Shown here: one piece after another, positions 39,140 to 47,797 of the stretch
Layout of the letters: every line of letters begins with the position of its first letter
Position numbering within the stretch: the first letter of the stretch is position 1
From: Methanosarcina sp. ERenArc_MAG2
GTDB lineage: Archaea > Halobacteriota > Methanosarcinia > Methanosarcinales > Methanosarcinaceae
Length of the DNA stretch: 64,000 nucleotides
Reading direction: 5' to 3'
NCBI GenBank assembly: GCA_023955635.1
Contig: JAMXHR010000002.1
Location: 620,001-684,000 of the forward strand
Position numbers and translations under genes: made by a program
The notes under the pieces: model-generated
Told to the model about the DNA's origin: nothing
The model's input: only the letters and a program-made list of their open reading frames with translations
The model's database searches: none

Positions 39140-39257
39140 ATTTGTTTCACCTCCGCTTATAACGGATAATTATAGAGTAAAAACAAGATTGTATAAAATT
39201 TATTGATTAAAAACAAAAATGGAGTTTTTAATAACAGATTATACGTCTCTTTATTTT
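39140..39257 (-). promoter_or_regulatory. Structured 5' leader of CxxC copy 1
   Basis: Two elements shared by all four copies. The distal stem-loop at 39206-39232 pairs attaaaaac with gtttttaat. The proximal hairpin at 39152-39166 (RNA uccguu-aua-agcgga) has its 3' arm running into ggaggtga, the Shine-Dalgarno. A TATA-like aattatataac (39281-39291) places transcription start near 39255-39260. Pairing could hide the ribosome site. Confidence 0.65.
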
Positions 39258-39634
39258 CAACTACTTCTACATAGCCGTTTAATTATATAACTCTTCCTAT
39301 GAAAAAATAGACTAATAGTGGTAAAATCCTCTCAGCCGAATGCCTATAAAGCGGATATCTATCAAGCGAATATCTGTAATCTACACTTTAATTTAAGTAT
39401 AAGGAATTGAGGTATCAGTTCATGAACTCCAATAAATACTAATCTGCTGAAAAACATATATCGTTACTGATTTAAAATAAATTCAAAGAAGGTTCAAACT
39501 CATTATTCTATAAAATATGTAACAGTACACTCATTTGAAATAAGTATAATATAAAAAGAAGCATCCGTTTGGCTTGGCCAAACTAAGCTAAACGGACATA
39601 ATCGTCATGTGAAATATTTGGAATGAACACAGCA

Positions 39635-39838
39635 TTAATAGCGGTTCTCTCTGGGTGTCCTGTGGTTAGGAAGACACTCTCTGCAATAAACTGGTCTCTC
39701 AGGGTCAGGCCTGAAAGGTACCTGAGTCTCAGCACCGCAGTCAGAACAGGTTGCATTGTGCATTTCTTTTGGGGCTCCGAAACCTCCACGGTTGCTATCT
39801 CTTCCCCTGAAAGAATTTCCTCTGTCATTAAAAGCCAT
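39635..39838 (-). CDS. CxxC-x17-CxxC RGG zinc-ribbon protein, copy 2
   Basis: 67 residues, the most divergent copy: a shorter RGG part (FRGRDSNRGGFGAPKEM), zinc ribbon CSDC-x17-CREC, and a different end (PNHRTPRENRY). Same leader architecture. Confidence 0.83.
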   Translation of the reverse strand: MAFNDRGNSFRGRDSNRGGFGAPKEMHNATCSDCGAETQVPFRPDPERPVYCRECLPNHRTPRENRY

Positions 39839-39958
39839 TTTCTTTTCACCTCCGCTTACAGCGGATAGTCAATAGTTTAAAAATAAGACTGATATAACTC
39901 TTTGATTAAAAACAGAAATTAGTTTTTAATAACAGATTATATATGTCTCTTTATTTTT
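39839..39958 (-). promoter_or_regulatory. Structured 5' leader of CxxC copy 2
   Basis: Distal stem-loop at 39905-39930; proximal hairpin at 39851-39865 (uccgcu-gua-agcgga) overlapping ggaggtga. TATA-like attatataag at 39981-39990. The loop differs from copy 1 while the stem is kept. Confidence 0.65.
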
Positions 39959-40269
39959 AACGCTTTTAGTATACAATCAAATTATATAAGTTTTACCCCC
40001 TAAAAATCAGGAAAACGCGAAAAGTATTTTTGATTTGGATCTTCATCGTTGTTCACGTTAAACCCAATCGATCAGATTATTTTCTGACAGATTTGGCAAT
40101 TGCCGTGGAACTCACGAGCAAGACAAAGATAAGTTGAAAAGATAGAGGTAAGCCCTTGAAGAAAGAACCAAGGAAAAGAGGAAGAGAGGTTTAACCGAAA
40201 ATTGGTTAAAACCGGATTAGTCAGGACAATATAATCTTTATTTAAACTTTAATGTGATATTTCAGGGAT
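39959..40269. other. Spacer with TATA box of copy 2
   Basis: Holds the promoter of copy 2 at its left end. Nothing else recognised. Confidence 0.5.
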
Positions 40270-40614
40270 TTATTTCAGGTAACCTTTTCTTTCAAGCCAT
40301 TCGACCTGAGGCCTTGTGTACTTCCAGATTACATCGGCTTTGGAATCCTGAATCTCCCAGGGAGCGACGATTACTACATCTCCCTCGTGAATCCACATTT
40401 TCTTATTCTTGGACCCCGGAATTCTACCCATCCGGACTATGCCATCCATACACTGCAATGTGACTCTTTTTGAGCCTAAGAGGCTTCCTACGGTTGCCAA
40501 AACTTCATGATTCTCCTTACGTGGAGTACGCACCCTTGTTACTTCCTGAGTAGCCGGTGCGACGCTTCCGGTTCCTGCTTTCCTCTTCCTAATATTACTT
40601 CTATAGTTTGCCAG
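40270..40614 (-). CDS. Translation initiation factor aIF1A, copy 2, apparent CTG start
   Basis: 114 residues, paralogue of copy 1 (same core, e.g. [22 protein letters not shown]). The tail [13 protein letters not shown] begins at CTG 40612-40614, seven bases after gagg (cgaggaattaacCTG), just as in copy 1. The first canonical start, GTG at 40533, would discard the conserved tail. The Lys/Arg-rich tail and core suggest both copies are functional. Two aIF1A genes are known in Methanosarcina. Confidence 0.88.
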   Translation of the reverse strand: MANYRSNIRKRKAGTGSVAPATQEVTRVRTPRKENHEVLATVGSLLGSKRVTLQCMDGIVRMGRIPGSKNKKMWIHEGDVVIVAPWEIQDSKADVIWKYTRPQVEWLERKGYLK

Positions 40615-41075
40615 GTTAATTCCTCGTAGTTTTATTAATTAAAATTGTTTTGTCAATATTTCTTGTATTCTATCATATTTTCGGATTTTCTGTGTTCACC
40701 AATTCTTTAGGTACTTTGGTGTGAATGTTCATAAATAGATAGGAAATTAAAAAACCTCTAAAATATCTTAACTCTCTGAAAAACCCAAATCTCAAGAAAC
40801 CTTTAGATTTTAAAGATCCTTCAGTTACTCCATAACCCCTACTGGAGTTTGCTTCAAAATCCTTCAGAGTAATTCTATTGTATTTAAGTGAATTTTAAGT
40901 ATGTGTAAGGGATATATACCCTCACTCTATAAATAAATTAATAACTATTTATGACTATTTAAGAGTTCCTATGCCCTTCACCCACATGTAAGGCGAAAAA
41001 CACAGAATAAAAAGCGGAGTAAGTGTTGAGATTATAAAATTTGTAAATCAACACCTTCCATTGAGAAACTTGAAC
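40615..41075. other. Spacer upstream of aIF1A copy 2
   Basis: 461 bp, AT-rich. It should contain the promoter and 5' leader of aIF1A copy 2; no hairpin like the CxxC leaders is present. No gene seen. Confidence 0.5.
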
Positions 41076-41282
41076 TTAGAACTTCCTGTGGTTAGGTAGG
41101 CAGTCTCTGCAATAAACTGGCCTTCCTTCTGTAGGCTTGAACGGAACTTCGGTCTCAACACCGCAGTCAGAACAGGTAACCTTGTGCATTTCCCTGGGGC
41201 CGCTATTGCCGCCTCTGAAACCTCCACGGTTGCTGTCTCGGTTGCCGCCGCGGAAAGAATTCCCTCTGTCATTAAAACCCAT
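41076..41282 (-). CDS. CxxC-x17-CxxC RGG zinc-ribbon protein, copy 3
   Basis: 68 residues, differing from copy 1 at only a few positions (FRGGNSGPREMHK; YCRDC). Zinc ribbon CSDC-x17-CRDC. Same leader. Its position behind aIF1A copy 2 mirrors copy 1 behind aIF1A copy 1. Confidence 0.85.
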   Translation of the reverse strand: MGFNDRGNSFRGGNRDSNRGGFRGGNSGPREMHKVTCSDCGVETEVPFKPTEGRPVYCRDCLPNHRKF

Positions 41283-41402
41283 TTTGTTTCACCTCCGCTT
41301 ATAGCGGATACATTTATTCAATAAAAACATGATCGGATATAACTTATTATTTAAAAACAAAAATGGAGTTTTTAATAACAGATTATATGTCTCATTATTT
41401 TT
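41283..41402 (-). promoter_or_regulatory. Structured 5' leader of CxxC copy 3
   Basis: Proximal hairpin 41294-41308 (uccgcu-aua-agcgga) overlapping ggaggtga; distal stem-loop about 41351-41375; TATA-like tatgtatataag at 41423-41434. Confidence 0.65.
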
Positions 41403-41608
41403 ACTAATGATAAAACCATTTTTATGTATATAAGATTAATCCATAAGAACCGGAAGAAATAGGAGCATATTCCTCAGAGAAAAGGGTCTGGAGTGACATA
41501 TAATACATAATAATAAATAGGGAAGGAAAACTCTGTTGCAAGAAGGTTTCCATGATAATAATTAAAATCAAAAGTTTCTAAAATCAAAAGTTTCAGAATT
41601 TTTGGAAA

Positions 41609-41833
41609 TTAGAACTTTCTGTGGTTTGGTAGGCAGTCCCTGCAGTAAACGGGTCTTCCTTCAGCTGGCTTAAATGGAACCTGAGTCTCAACACCACAAT
41701 CTGAACAAACTGCGGAGTGCATTTCTCTGGGGCCACTGTTGCCGCCTCTGAAACCTCCACGATTGTTGTCTCTGTTTCCCCGGTTGCCGTCTCTTCCCCT
41801 GAAAGAGCTCCCTCTGCTATCATTAAAGCTCAT
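41609..41833 (-). CDS. CxxC-x17-CxxC RGG zinc-ribbon protein, copy 4
   Basis: 74 residues with the longest RGG part (GNRGNRDNNRGGFRGG). Zinc ribbon CSDC-x17-CRDC, PNHRKF end. The start at 41833 is chosen because it follows the shared ggaggtgaa site; an open frame extends upstream to 41983 but only runs through the leader. Confidence 0.84.
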   Translation of the reverse strand: MSFNDSRGSSFRGRDGNRGNRDNNRGGFRGGNSGPREMHSAVCSDCGVETQVPFKPAEGRPVYCRDCLPNHRKF

Positions 41834-41952
41834 TTTTGTTTCACCTCCGCTTACAGCGGATATCCTGTAGGTTGCTATAAAAATAAGATATCTAAACTCT
41901 TTTATTAAAAACAAAAACGAAGTTATTAATAACGGATTATGACTCTTTATTT
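41834..41952 (-). promoter_or_regulatory. Structured 5' leader of CxxC copy 4
   Basis: Proximal hairpin 41846-41860 (uccgcu-gua-agcgga) next to ggtga; distal stem-loop 41904-41930 with changes on both arms relative to copy 1; TATA-like catatataaa at 41981-41990. Confidence 0.65.
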
Positions 41953-42188
41953 TTACTGCAAATATTTTGCTAGTTATTATCATATATAAATTTTTCTACA
42001 AAATACCTGAGATATAATTACAAGGCTTTATGCGTCTTCAACAGCCGTTTTATTTGAAAAAATACGCATATAAATTCTACATATAATAGCTATTTTTATG
42101 GGACATATAAACTTACAAAATGGACGTTAAAAAATCGCTGATAAACAAAGATAATATAATTAGTAAAGAGAAGATAACTAATATATTG

Positions 42189-42515
42189 ATGAATTGTTAT
42201 TATCTGCTTTTACTGGCGATTCTATTTGAAGTCTGCGGAACTGTATGCATGAAACTTTCCGAGGGTTTATCAAGATTACTTCCGTCGATCTTGATCTTCG
42301 TTTTTTATGCGATCAGTTTTTCTATTTTTACTCTGGCTCTTAGAGGTATAGATGTTAGCATTGCATATGCAATATGGGCAGGGCTCGGGACAGCTCTAAT
42401 AACTGTGGTCGGAATTTTCTGGTTCAAGGAGCCTGTCAATGCTCTGAAAATCGCTTCTCTTTTTGTTGTTGTGGCAGGAGTTATCGGGCTTAACCTTAGT
42501 GACAGAATGACCTGA
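42189..42515 (+). CDS. Small multidrug resistance (SMR/EmrE-type) transporter
   Basis: 108 residues, four membrane helices. The essential membrane Glu is in LAILFEVCGTVCMKL (~Glu 13), and the family loop SIAYAIWAGLGTALI and FWFKEP follow. It exports cationic or hydrophobic compounds by proton exchange in the family. The frame is open from 42120, but the 108-residue form matches the family length. The substrate is unknown. Confidence 0.85.
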   Translation: MNCYYLLLLAILFEVCGTVCMKLSEGLSRLLPSILIFVFYAISFSIFTLALRGIDVSIAYAIWAGLGTALITVVGIFWFKEPVNALKIASLFVVVAGVIGLNLSDRMT

Positions 42516-42569
42516 AATGAACCCGAAGACCTGTGGGTTTCAAAACCAGTAGTGAAATAAATTATGGAA

Positions 42570-43259
42570 TCAAAGTCTTTTAGCAACAATAACAAATCCG
42601 TTAATATTATTCCCTGTCCTTGTTTTGAGCTCTTCAATCCTGAAGTAATCGATATCGAACCCGCAGTTTACCAGCAGACACACCAGTTCTTTTTCGGAAA
42701 AATGATGTGCAATATACTCGATTTCTCCTGTGTGGGAGTTTAGGGCAAGGAAAGAGCCTTCTTCTTTTGTAATCGGAAAATCTTGGAGGTATCGGCTTCT
42801 GTAAATTTTGAGGTGCCAGTTTTGGCCGAATTCCACAAGGTAAAGGTAACCTTCAGGTTTCAGGACCCTGCAGGCTTCCCGTATTATTTTTATTCTTTCC
42901 CGTGCATCAGGTACGGAGGTTAAAACAGCCTGCATCACTACAAGATCGAATTTTTGTGCAGAGAAAGGAAGTTCAGAAGCATTTCCAATTTCAAACTCAG
43001 CTTTCCAGATCATCTTTCCATGCAGCTGAAGGATTTCTGAAGCAGCTTTTGAAAGCCTGATAGCCTCCGAATTTACATCTATCCCGGTAACTGAATATCC
43101 GAGGGAAGCGAGTTTCAGGGTAACTTTTCCGAAACCGCATCCGATGTCGAGAATTTTGTAGCCGTGATGTAAGTATTCGTAAATTACAGGATATAAGTCC
43201 AGACTCGAAGGTATATTTTCTCCTGAAATATTTTTCCAGTATGCTTCTGACATATACAA
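42570..43259 (-). CDS. Class I S-adenosylmethionine methyltransferase
   Basis: 229 residues. The SAM motif ILDIGCGFGKVTLKLASLGYSVTGID is at residues ~36-61, then a FDLVVMQAVL motif and VLKPEGYLYLVEFG. Substrate unknown. Converges with the SMR gene. Confidence 0.85.
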   Translation of the reverse strand: MYMSEAYWKNISGENIPSSLDLYPVIYEYLHHGYKILDIGCGFGKVTLKLASLGYSVTGIDVNSEAIRLSKAASEILQLHGKMIWKAEFEIGNASELPFSAQKFDLVVMQAVLTSVPDARERIKIIREACRVLKPEGYLYLVEFGQNWHLKIYRSRYLQDFPITKEEGSFLALNSHTGEIEYIAHHFSEKELVCLLVNCGFDIDYFRIEELKTRTGNNINGFVIVAKRL

Positions 43260-43996
43260 CCTAATACAACTTGGAAGTAAAAAATATTTCGAGATCTTAT
43301 GCTCAAACTAAAAATTCAGGAATTACCGGGTTCGAAAATTATTGTTAAAAAATCCTTACCCCAAAAATAATTTGAAGATTATTTTCTCGAAAATATTTTT
43401 CTCTGAAAAATACCTGCTTAAATATAAAAAATATATTTCTGGCAATCCCTGAGACCGTTCTCGGAATTGCCTTGAAAGATTCTTCTGGTAAGGGAGCAAC
43501 CCCTAAAGTCTCTGAGGTGGTACCAAACTTCTTCTAATAATGGTAAATATGCCAGACGTGGGTTGTAAAGACCTGCATAGGAGGAATATGTCTGTGTGTC
43601 AAGAGGCAGGGCAAGAATTAGAAGATTTTGTTGAAAGCGTTTACTCAGCTTCGTTGAAAAATGAGCTTTGAAAAATTCAAAGATTGAAAAGAATAACATT
43701 GAAATTGACCGTTCGGGAGCCTAAAATGAGTTTGATTTTTTTTATAAAATTAAAATAGCTGGAATAACTCATAAAGTTGGAATAGAATGCAAAAATCAAA
43801 ATTAACAGAATTATGAAAACTCATTTAAAATAGTTTTATGATTTTTTTCTCTTTTCGAAAATACCTTTTTCTGATCTTCCGCATTTAAGTTCGATACTGC
43901 CTCCATATCCTTTCTAGAAGCGTTTAAAAAATAGACAACGTGGAGATTATTCCAGGCTTACCCTGAAAACCTCATCGGCAGCCGGAGAATAACCCC
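43260..43996. other. AT-rich intergenic region
   Basis: 737 bp. An open frame at 43418-43699 (minus) has no recognisable product and unusual composition; not called. No RNA gene recognised. Confidence 0.5.
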
Positions 43997-44281
43997 TTAT
44001 TCAATTGTTTCTATTTTTTCTTTCTTGACAAAGGGCTTACTGATTTTTTCCGGCATCCAGGCAGGTCTATTTTTTGGGGCTTTGACAATGCTTTTCCATG
44101 CCTTGAAAACGTGCATCTTTTTTGTCCCGCGTTCCCTTAGTCGAATAGTATCAGGTTTTGATTTGGTTCCAGTGCCCCTATTTGCAGCTTTCAGAGCAGC
44201 CTGACGAGGCTGTTTCCCCGTGAAAACTCCATGCTCATTGCCGTCTTCGTCTCGTAAAACAAAATTTCTCAGGTCAGATAT
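43997..44281 (-). CDS. Chromosomal protein MC1; unusual ATA at the expected start
   Basis: Small basic DNA-bending architectural protein of Methanosarcina. The ~93-residue body matches throughout: LRNFVLRDEDGNEHGVFTGKQ, ANRGTGTKSKPD, RPAWMPEKISKPFVKKE. The position of the initiator Met is ATA (44279-44281), four bases after aaggtga. A TTG at 44296 is open but has no ribosome site. The ATA assignment needs proof. Confidence 0.9.
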   Translation of the reverse strand: MSDLRNFVLRDEDGNEHGVFTGKQPRQAALKAANRGTGTKSKPDTIRLRERGTKKMHVFKAWKSIVKAPKNRPAWMPEKISKPFVKKEKIETIE

Positions 44282-44709
44282 AAAATCACCTTGCAAATTA
44301 GTTGTTAGATACTGATTAAGTTTCTAAGTATATATAATTTTTCTGTGAATGTTATCGATAGTTATTGATTTATGAAAAATTCCCATTATTTTATGAAGAG
44401 CTGATCCCAAAACCCTTCCTGTTCTTAATTATTTAATATCTTTAGGATTATATCCAGGATCAGGAACTTGATTAGATACTCAAACCGAAAGGTTAAAAAG
44501 GCAACTTTTGAGTTTTGGGATCAACTCCTTAATTATCTAGACTTTTCAGCGTTGATAACTCACTTGATAACTCAAAAGAGGAGAATTTTTAATATCTTCT
44601 GGGATCGCCAAAATTTACAATTAATTTCACTGGCAATTGAGCGCAGTCAATATAAAATCCAGAAAATATTAAAAGTTTCTTATTCAGTTCTTTTTCACAT
44701 ACTCTTAAC
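44282..44709. other. Intergenic, nothing recognised
   Basis: A 12-bp inverted repeat (tgatcccaaaac at ~44403 and its complement at ~44510) encloses AT-rich DNA. No gene seen; a 64-codon frame here is not convincing. Confidence 0.45.
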
Positions 44710-45048
44710 CTAAGCCTTTTCTCTCGAAACTTGGCATTCGTCTACGAATTTTTTTAGTTCGTTGTCTGCGGTTTTGCAGCTGACAAAACCTGGTTTATCC
44801 GTAACTTTGATGGTTAGAGTGGACTTTCCATCCCATAAGAAACGCGCAACAATCCCTTTACTAGAAAGCTCTCCCTCGTCTCCCGGCGGGACATAAATAC
44901 CATAGTCCTGAAGTTTTGTCTTCATGCACTCAAACGTATCAGGTGAAACATTAGAAAATGTTGCGGGTTCACAAGGCTTTGCATGTGCGAATCCAACAGA
45001 AAAAGCCAAGAATAGTACTAGCAAAGAAGCTGTCAATTTCCTATTCAT
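44710..45048 (-). CDS. Small secreted protein, unknown
   Basis: 112 residues with a typical signal peptide (MNRKLTASLLVLFLAFSVGFAHA). Mature part has four cysteines (CEPATFS, ECMKTK, SCKTAD, ECQVS), consistent with two disulfides. No family recognised. Single gene. Confidence 0.7.
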   Translation of the reverse strand: MNRKLTASLLVLFLAFSVGFAHAKPCEPATFSNVSPDTFECMKTKLQDYGIYVPPGDEGELSSKGIVARFLWDGKSTLTIKVTDKPGFVSCKTADNELKKFVDECQVSREKA

Positions 45049-45269
45049 CCTTTACCCCCGTATAAGAATTCGGCCGTTCGAGTCGACCACATACACAGAC
45101 TATATTAAATAAAACACATTTTAATCTAAATCAATTTAATATAAATAAATTGATATTACTCAATCGGTTTATAAGTAGCTAACCTCTGCTACTAATAAGA
45201 TTTAGTACGTTTTTTATAATACTGAAAAATAAGCAGTCTAAATTTCCTGTATTGAATCGCCTTTAGGTT

Positions 45270-45657
45270 CATCCTGATACTTTTGAGCATCCTTTTGACG
45301 TCATTTGGCAAGTGGATCTTCTGAACAGTTGGTAAGCTCCCAGGTGTACCAAGTATGGCATCAACAACATTCTTAAGTGTTGACTTACAGCACGCTTAAG
45401 CTCAATTATTGATTCAGGGCGTGCTTCTTGTTTACCTGTTACCCTATTCACAAGCATTCTTGCGCTTGCTTGTAGATCTGCTTTTGTAACTTTCCCTGCT
45501 GCACCTGCAAGTGTGGGTATGTCCCCACAGACAATGCCTCAATAGTCCCCAACGGCTTGGAGTCCTTTGCGATAAGTGCAAACTACACCAAGTGTCCGGA
45601 CTCAAGAGATGAGACATACAAACCTGCCTGATCACTCTGTCTTGCAACGAAAGTCAG
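45270..45657 (-). pseudogene. Disrupted gene, unrecognised
   Basis: Joining frames gives a continuous protein segment (LTFVARQSDQAGLYVSSLES; AGAAGKVTKADLQASARMLVNR; QHLRNVVDAILGTPGSLP; KIHLPNDVKRMLK). Two breaks lie in short homopolymers and one in-frame TAG (after SGHLV) is a real nonsense codon. No start is visible, and part of the N-terminus may be missing. Family not recognised. Confidence 0.5.
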
Positions 45658-46008
45658 CGTTTCATGAATGACTCTGTTGGAAAGTCATTAAGTAAAAGAG
45701 AAAAGTGTGACGCCTGGGAATCGGGCAAATCATCTATCTCATTTAGACAGCCAATTGGTAACTTTAGGTAACCAATAGGCGACCCAAGACAAAAAGATAA
45801 TATTAACCGTGGTAAAGTTTACGATCATTTGCATATGTAAAAGGGCATGATGGGAACAATATAAACATTCTATATAACGGATACTTTTTCGTTAGTAATT
45901 TTTACAATATAACAAAATAAGCACAAGAATGAAATGGCAACATTGAAAATTTATTTATTTGTTGAAATCCATTCATTGATTACTAAAAAAATTATGCAGG
46001 TGATGGAA

Positions 46009-46128
46009 ATGAGTAAGAAAGTAAATGATTCAGCATTACAAGAGTCCGTAGAAGCCGCAAAAGTGTCAAATAAAAACAAAAAAGTGGCAAAAGCGAGAAA
46101 AGAAAGTTTGGGTGAAAGAAGAAAATAA
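46009..46128 (+). CDS. Small Lys-rich protein, uncertain
   Basis: 39 residues from an ATG that follows aggtgatgg: basic and rich in Lys/Ala (NKNKKVAKARKESLGERRK). Low-complexity, no family. Could be spurious. Confidence 0.3.
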   Translation: MSKKVNDSALQESVEAAKVSNKNKKVAKARKESLGERRK

Positions 46129-46144
46129 AATGAAATTGAAAGGA

Positions 46145-46215
46145 GGAGGTTACAGTAATAAAAGATAAGTAGCAATGAGGTCTAAATGGCAATTAATGAG
46201 TTACTGTAACCCTCC
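46145..46215. repeat. 71-bp inverted-repeat element
   Basis: ggaggttacagtaa (46145-46158) faces ttactgtaaccctcc (46201-46215, one extra base), enclosing AT-rich DNA. Could be a terminator or a miniature element. Confidence 0.45.
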
Positions 46216-46701
46216 CACCTGACCTCCTTGACTCATTATCTTGCACACTAATACACTAATTTTTTACCACTTGTTAATTTTTTATTGTAATTTTCTAAAG
46301 GTTACGCTGCTTTTATGGTTCTTACTATTAAAAACTAAAATTTTTTATAAGTAACACCCCTCTTAAGTTTACTGTTTTTTAAGGAATAATAATCATCAAA
46401 TTTGACATTCTTAATCACCTGTTAAGAAGCTCATCTTTGCGGTAACTTAATTCCAGATTGTCAACAGCCTCAGGATTTATGTTCTTCACTCTTCCCGTTA
46501 AACTTATATCCTTTTCTTTCAAGGAAAGCGCAATAATTATAATCCCATTTTGTTAAGTTTTGAAAAAGGTTCTTTACACCATTTTGCAAATGGTAGTAGT
46601 GTTTGATAGTGAGGAACTATAGTCAGATTCCTTACTTTCCGGCCGTGCTCTATTTCAAGCATGTGGTTTTTCATTAACTTATAGTTTTCAGGGAGGATTT
46701 C
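46216..46701. other. Intergenic, possible integrase remnant
   Basis: On the minus strand at ~46540-46760 the frame YRLRKFEEAEHEILPENYK and LEIEHGRKVRNLTIVPHYQT resembles the N-terminal domain of tyrosine recombinases, but no catalytic domain follows. Probably a decayed fragment. Confidence 0.35.
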
Positions 46702-47736
46702 ATGCTCAGCTTCTTCAAATTTTCTGAGCCGGTATTCACAGGTCAAACTAGTATAAAAAATAAATTCGTAAACTATTCCAATGCAGGCAAAAATGCTCAT
46801 TCCACTCACATTAAGCCGATTAAAGCCCTCACATTCGGAGAAACCCTTTTTGATGTTATTAAAGGCTCGGCCCACCTTGGAGGAGCTCCACTTAACCTTG
46901 CAGCCCATCTCGCAAAATTGGGAGCAAAACCGGCTGTAATCACGGCAGTCGGGAAGGATGAGCTCGGGAAAACTCTTCTTGCCAGAGCTAAAGAACTGAA
47001 AATTGATACTTCATATATCTTAATCGATAAAAAGATGCCAACAGGAACTGTTAATGTCGAACTGAAGGATGAAGGAATCCCTATTTTTACTATAAAAGAA
47101 AGTGTGGCCTGGGACGCGATTACGCCGGATGAGACAAAATTTAGGGCTCTTTTGGGAGAGGAATGGGACGTTTTCTGTTTTGGGACGCTTGCCCAGAGGT
47201 CGGAAGAAAACAGGAAAACTCTGGAAAGGCTGCTTTCGGAAATAAAGGCAAAACATTTTTTCTACGACATAAATCTCAGAACCGGGTTCTACAACAAGGA
47301 ATGGATATTATCTTCCCTCAACCACTCCACAATTCTCAAGATGAACGAGGAAGAAGCTACTACTGTTTCCAACCTGCTTTTTGATACCAGATACCCCTAC
47401 AAAGCTCTCTGCCGCCTCCTTACGGACAGGTACCCCGGCATATCCGTAATTTGCATAACAAAAGGGCCTGAAGGAGCTGCTGTTTACCATAAAGGCATTT
47501 ATGAGGAAATAAAAACCACTCCTGTAGAGGTGGCGGATACCGTCGGAGCAGGTGATGCTTTTTCTGCGGGTTTTCTTTACGCCTGCCTCTCAGGATACGG
47601 AGTTTCAAAAGCAGCTTCAATTGCCTGTATCCTTGGGACATATGTGGCATCAAAACCGGGTTCGGTGCCCGAATACTCGGAAGAGCTCATGGAAAAACTT
47701 AAAGCTGAAGGTTTAGAATTAAACTCAATTAAGTGA
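46702..47736 (+). CDS. PfkB-family sugar kinase (fructokinase-like); start uncertain
   Basis: Phosphorylates a sugar or nucleoside. The family body begins at ALTFGETLFDVIKG and runs through GGAPLNLAAHLAKLGAKPA, GTLAQRSEENRKTLE and the C-terminal motif DTVGAGDAFSAGFLYA with the catalytic Asp. The first ATG (46702) would add about 40 non-matching residues. The expected Met position is ATT (46819-46821), with no obvious Shine-Dalgarno, so the true start is unclear. Confidence 0.85.
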   Translation: MLSFFKFSEPVFTGQTSIKNKFVNYSNAGKNAHSTHIKPIKALTFGETLFDVIKGSAHLGGAPLNLAAHLAKLGAKPAVITAVGKDELGKTLLARAKELKIDTSYILIDKKMPTGTVNVELKDEGIPIFTIKESVAWDAITPDETKFRALLGEEWDVFCFGTLAQRSEENRKTLERLLSEIKAKHFFYDINLRTGFYNKEWILSSLNHSTILKMNEEEATTVSNLLFDTRYPYKALCRLLTDRYPGISVICITKGPEGAAVYHKGIYEEIKTTPVEVADTVGAGDAFSAGFLYACLSGYGVSKAASIACILGTYVASKPGSVPEYSEELMEKLKAEGLELNSIK

Positions 47737-47797
47737 ACTCAATTAAATAAACTTAATTAAGAATCTAACGAATTTAATTTACTGAAATGACCGTTTT

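Noticed and set aside
41834..41983. Upstream extension of CxxC copy 4
   Set aside because: It translates the structured leader. The shared ggaggtgaa site points to 41833 as start.
43418..43699. 93-codon minus frame
   Set aside because: No family, no promoter seen, composition unlike neighbours.
44468..44713. 81-codon plus frame
   Set aside because: Overlaps the 3' end of the secreted-protein gene and lacks a ribosome site.
45940..46192. Minus-strand frames opposite the small Lys-rich protein
   Set aside because: Shadows of low-complexity coding, no plausible start.
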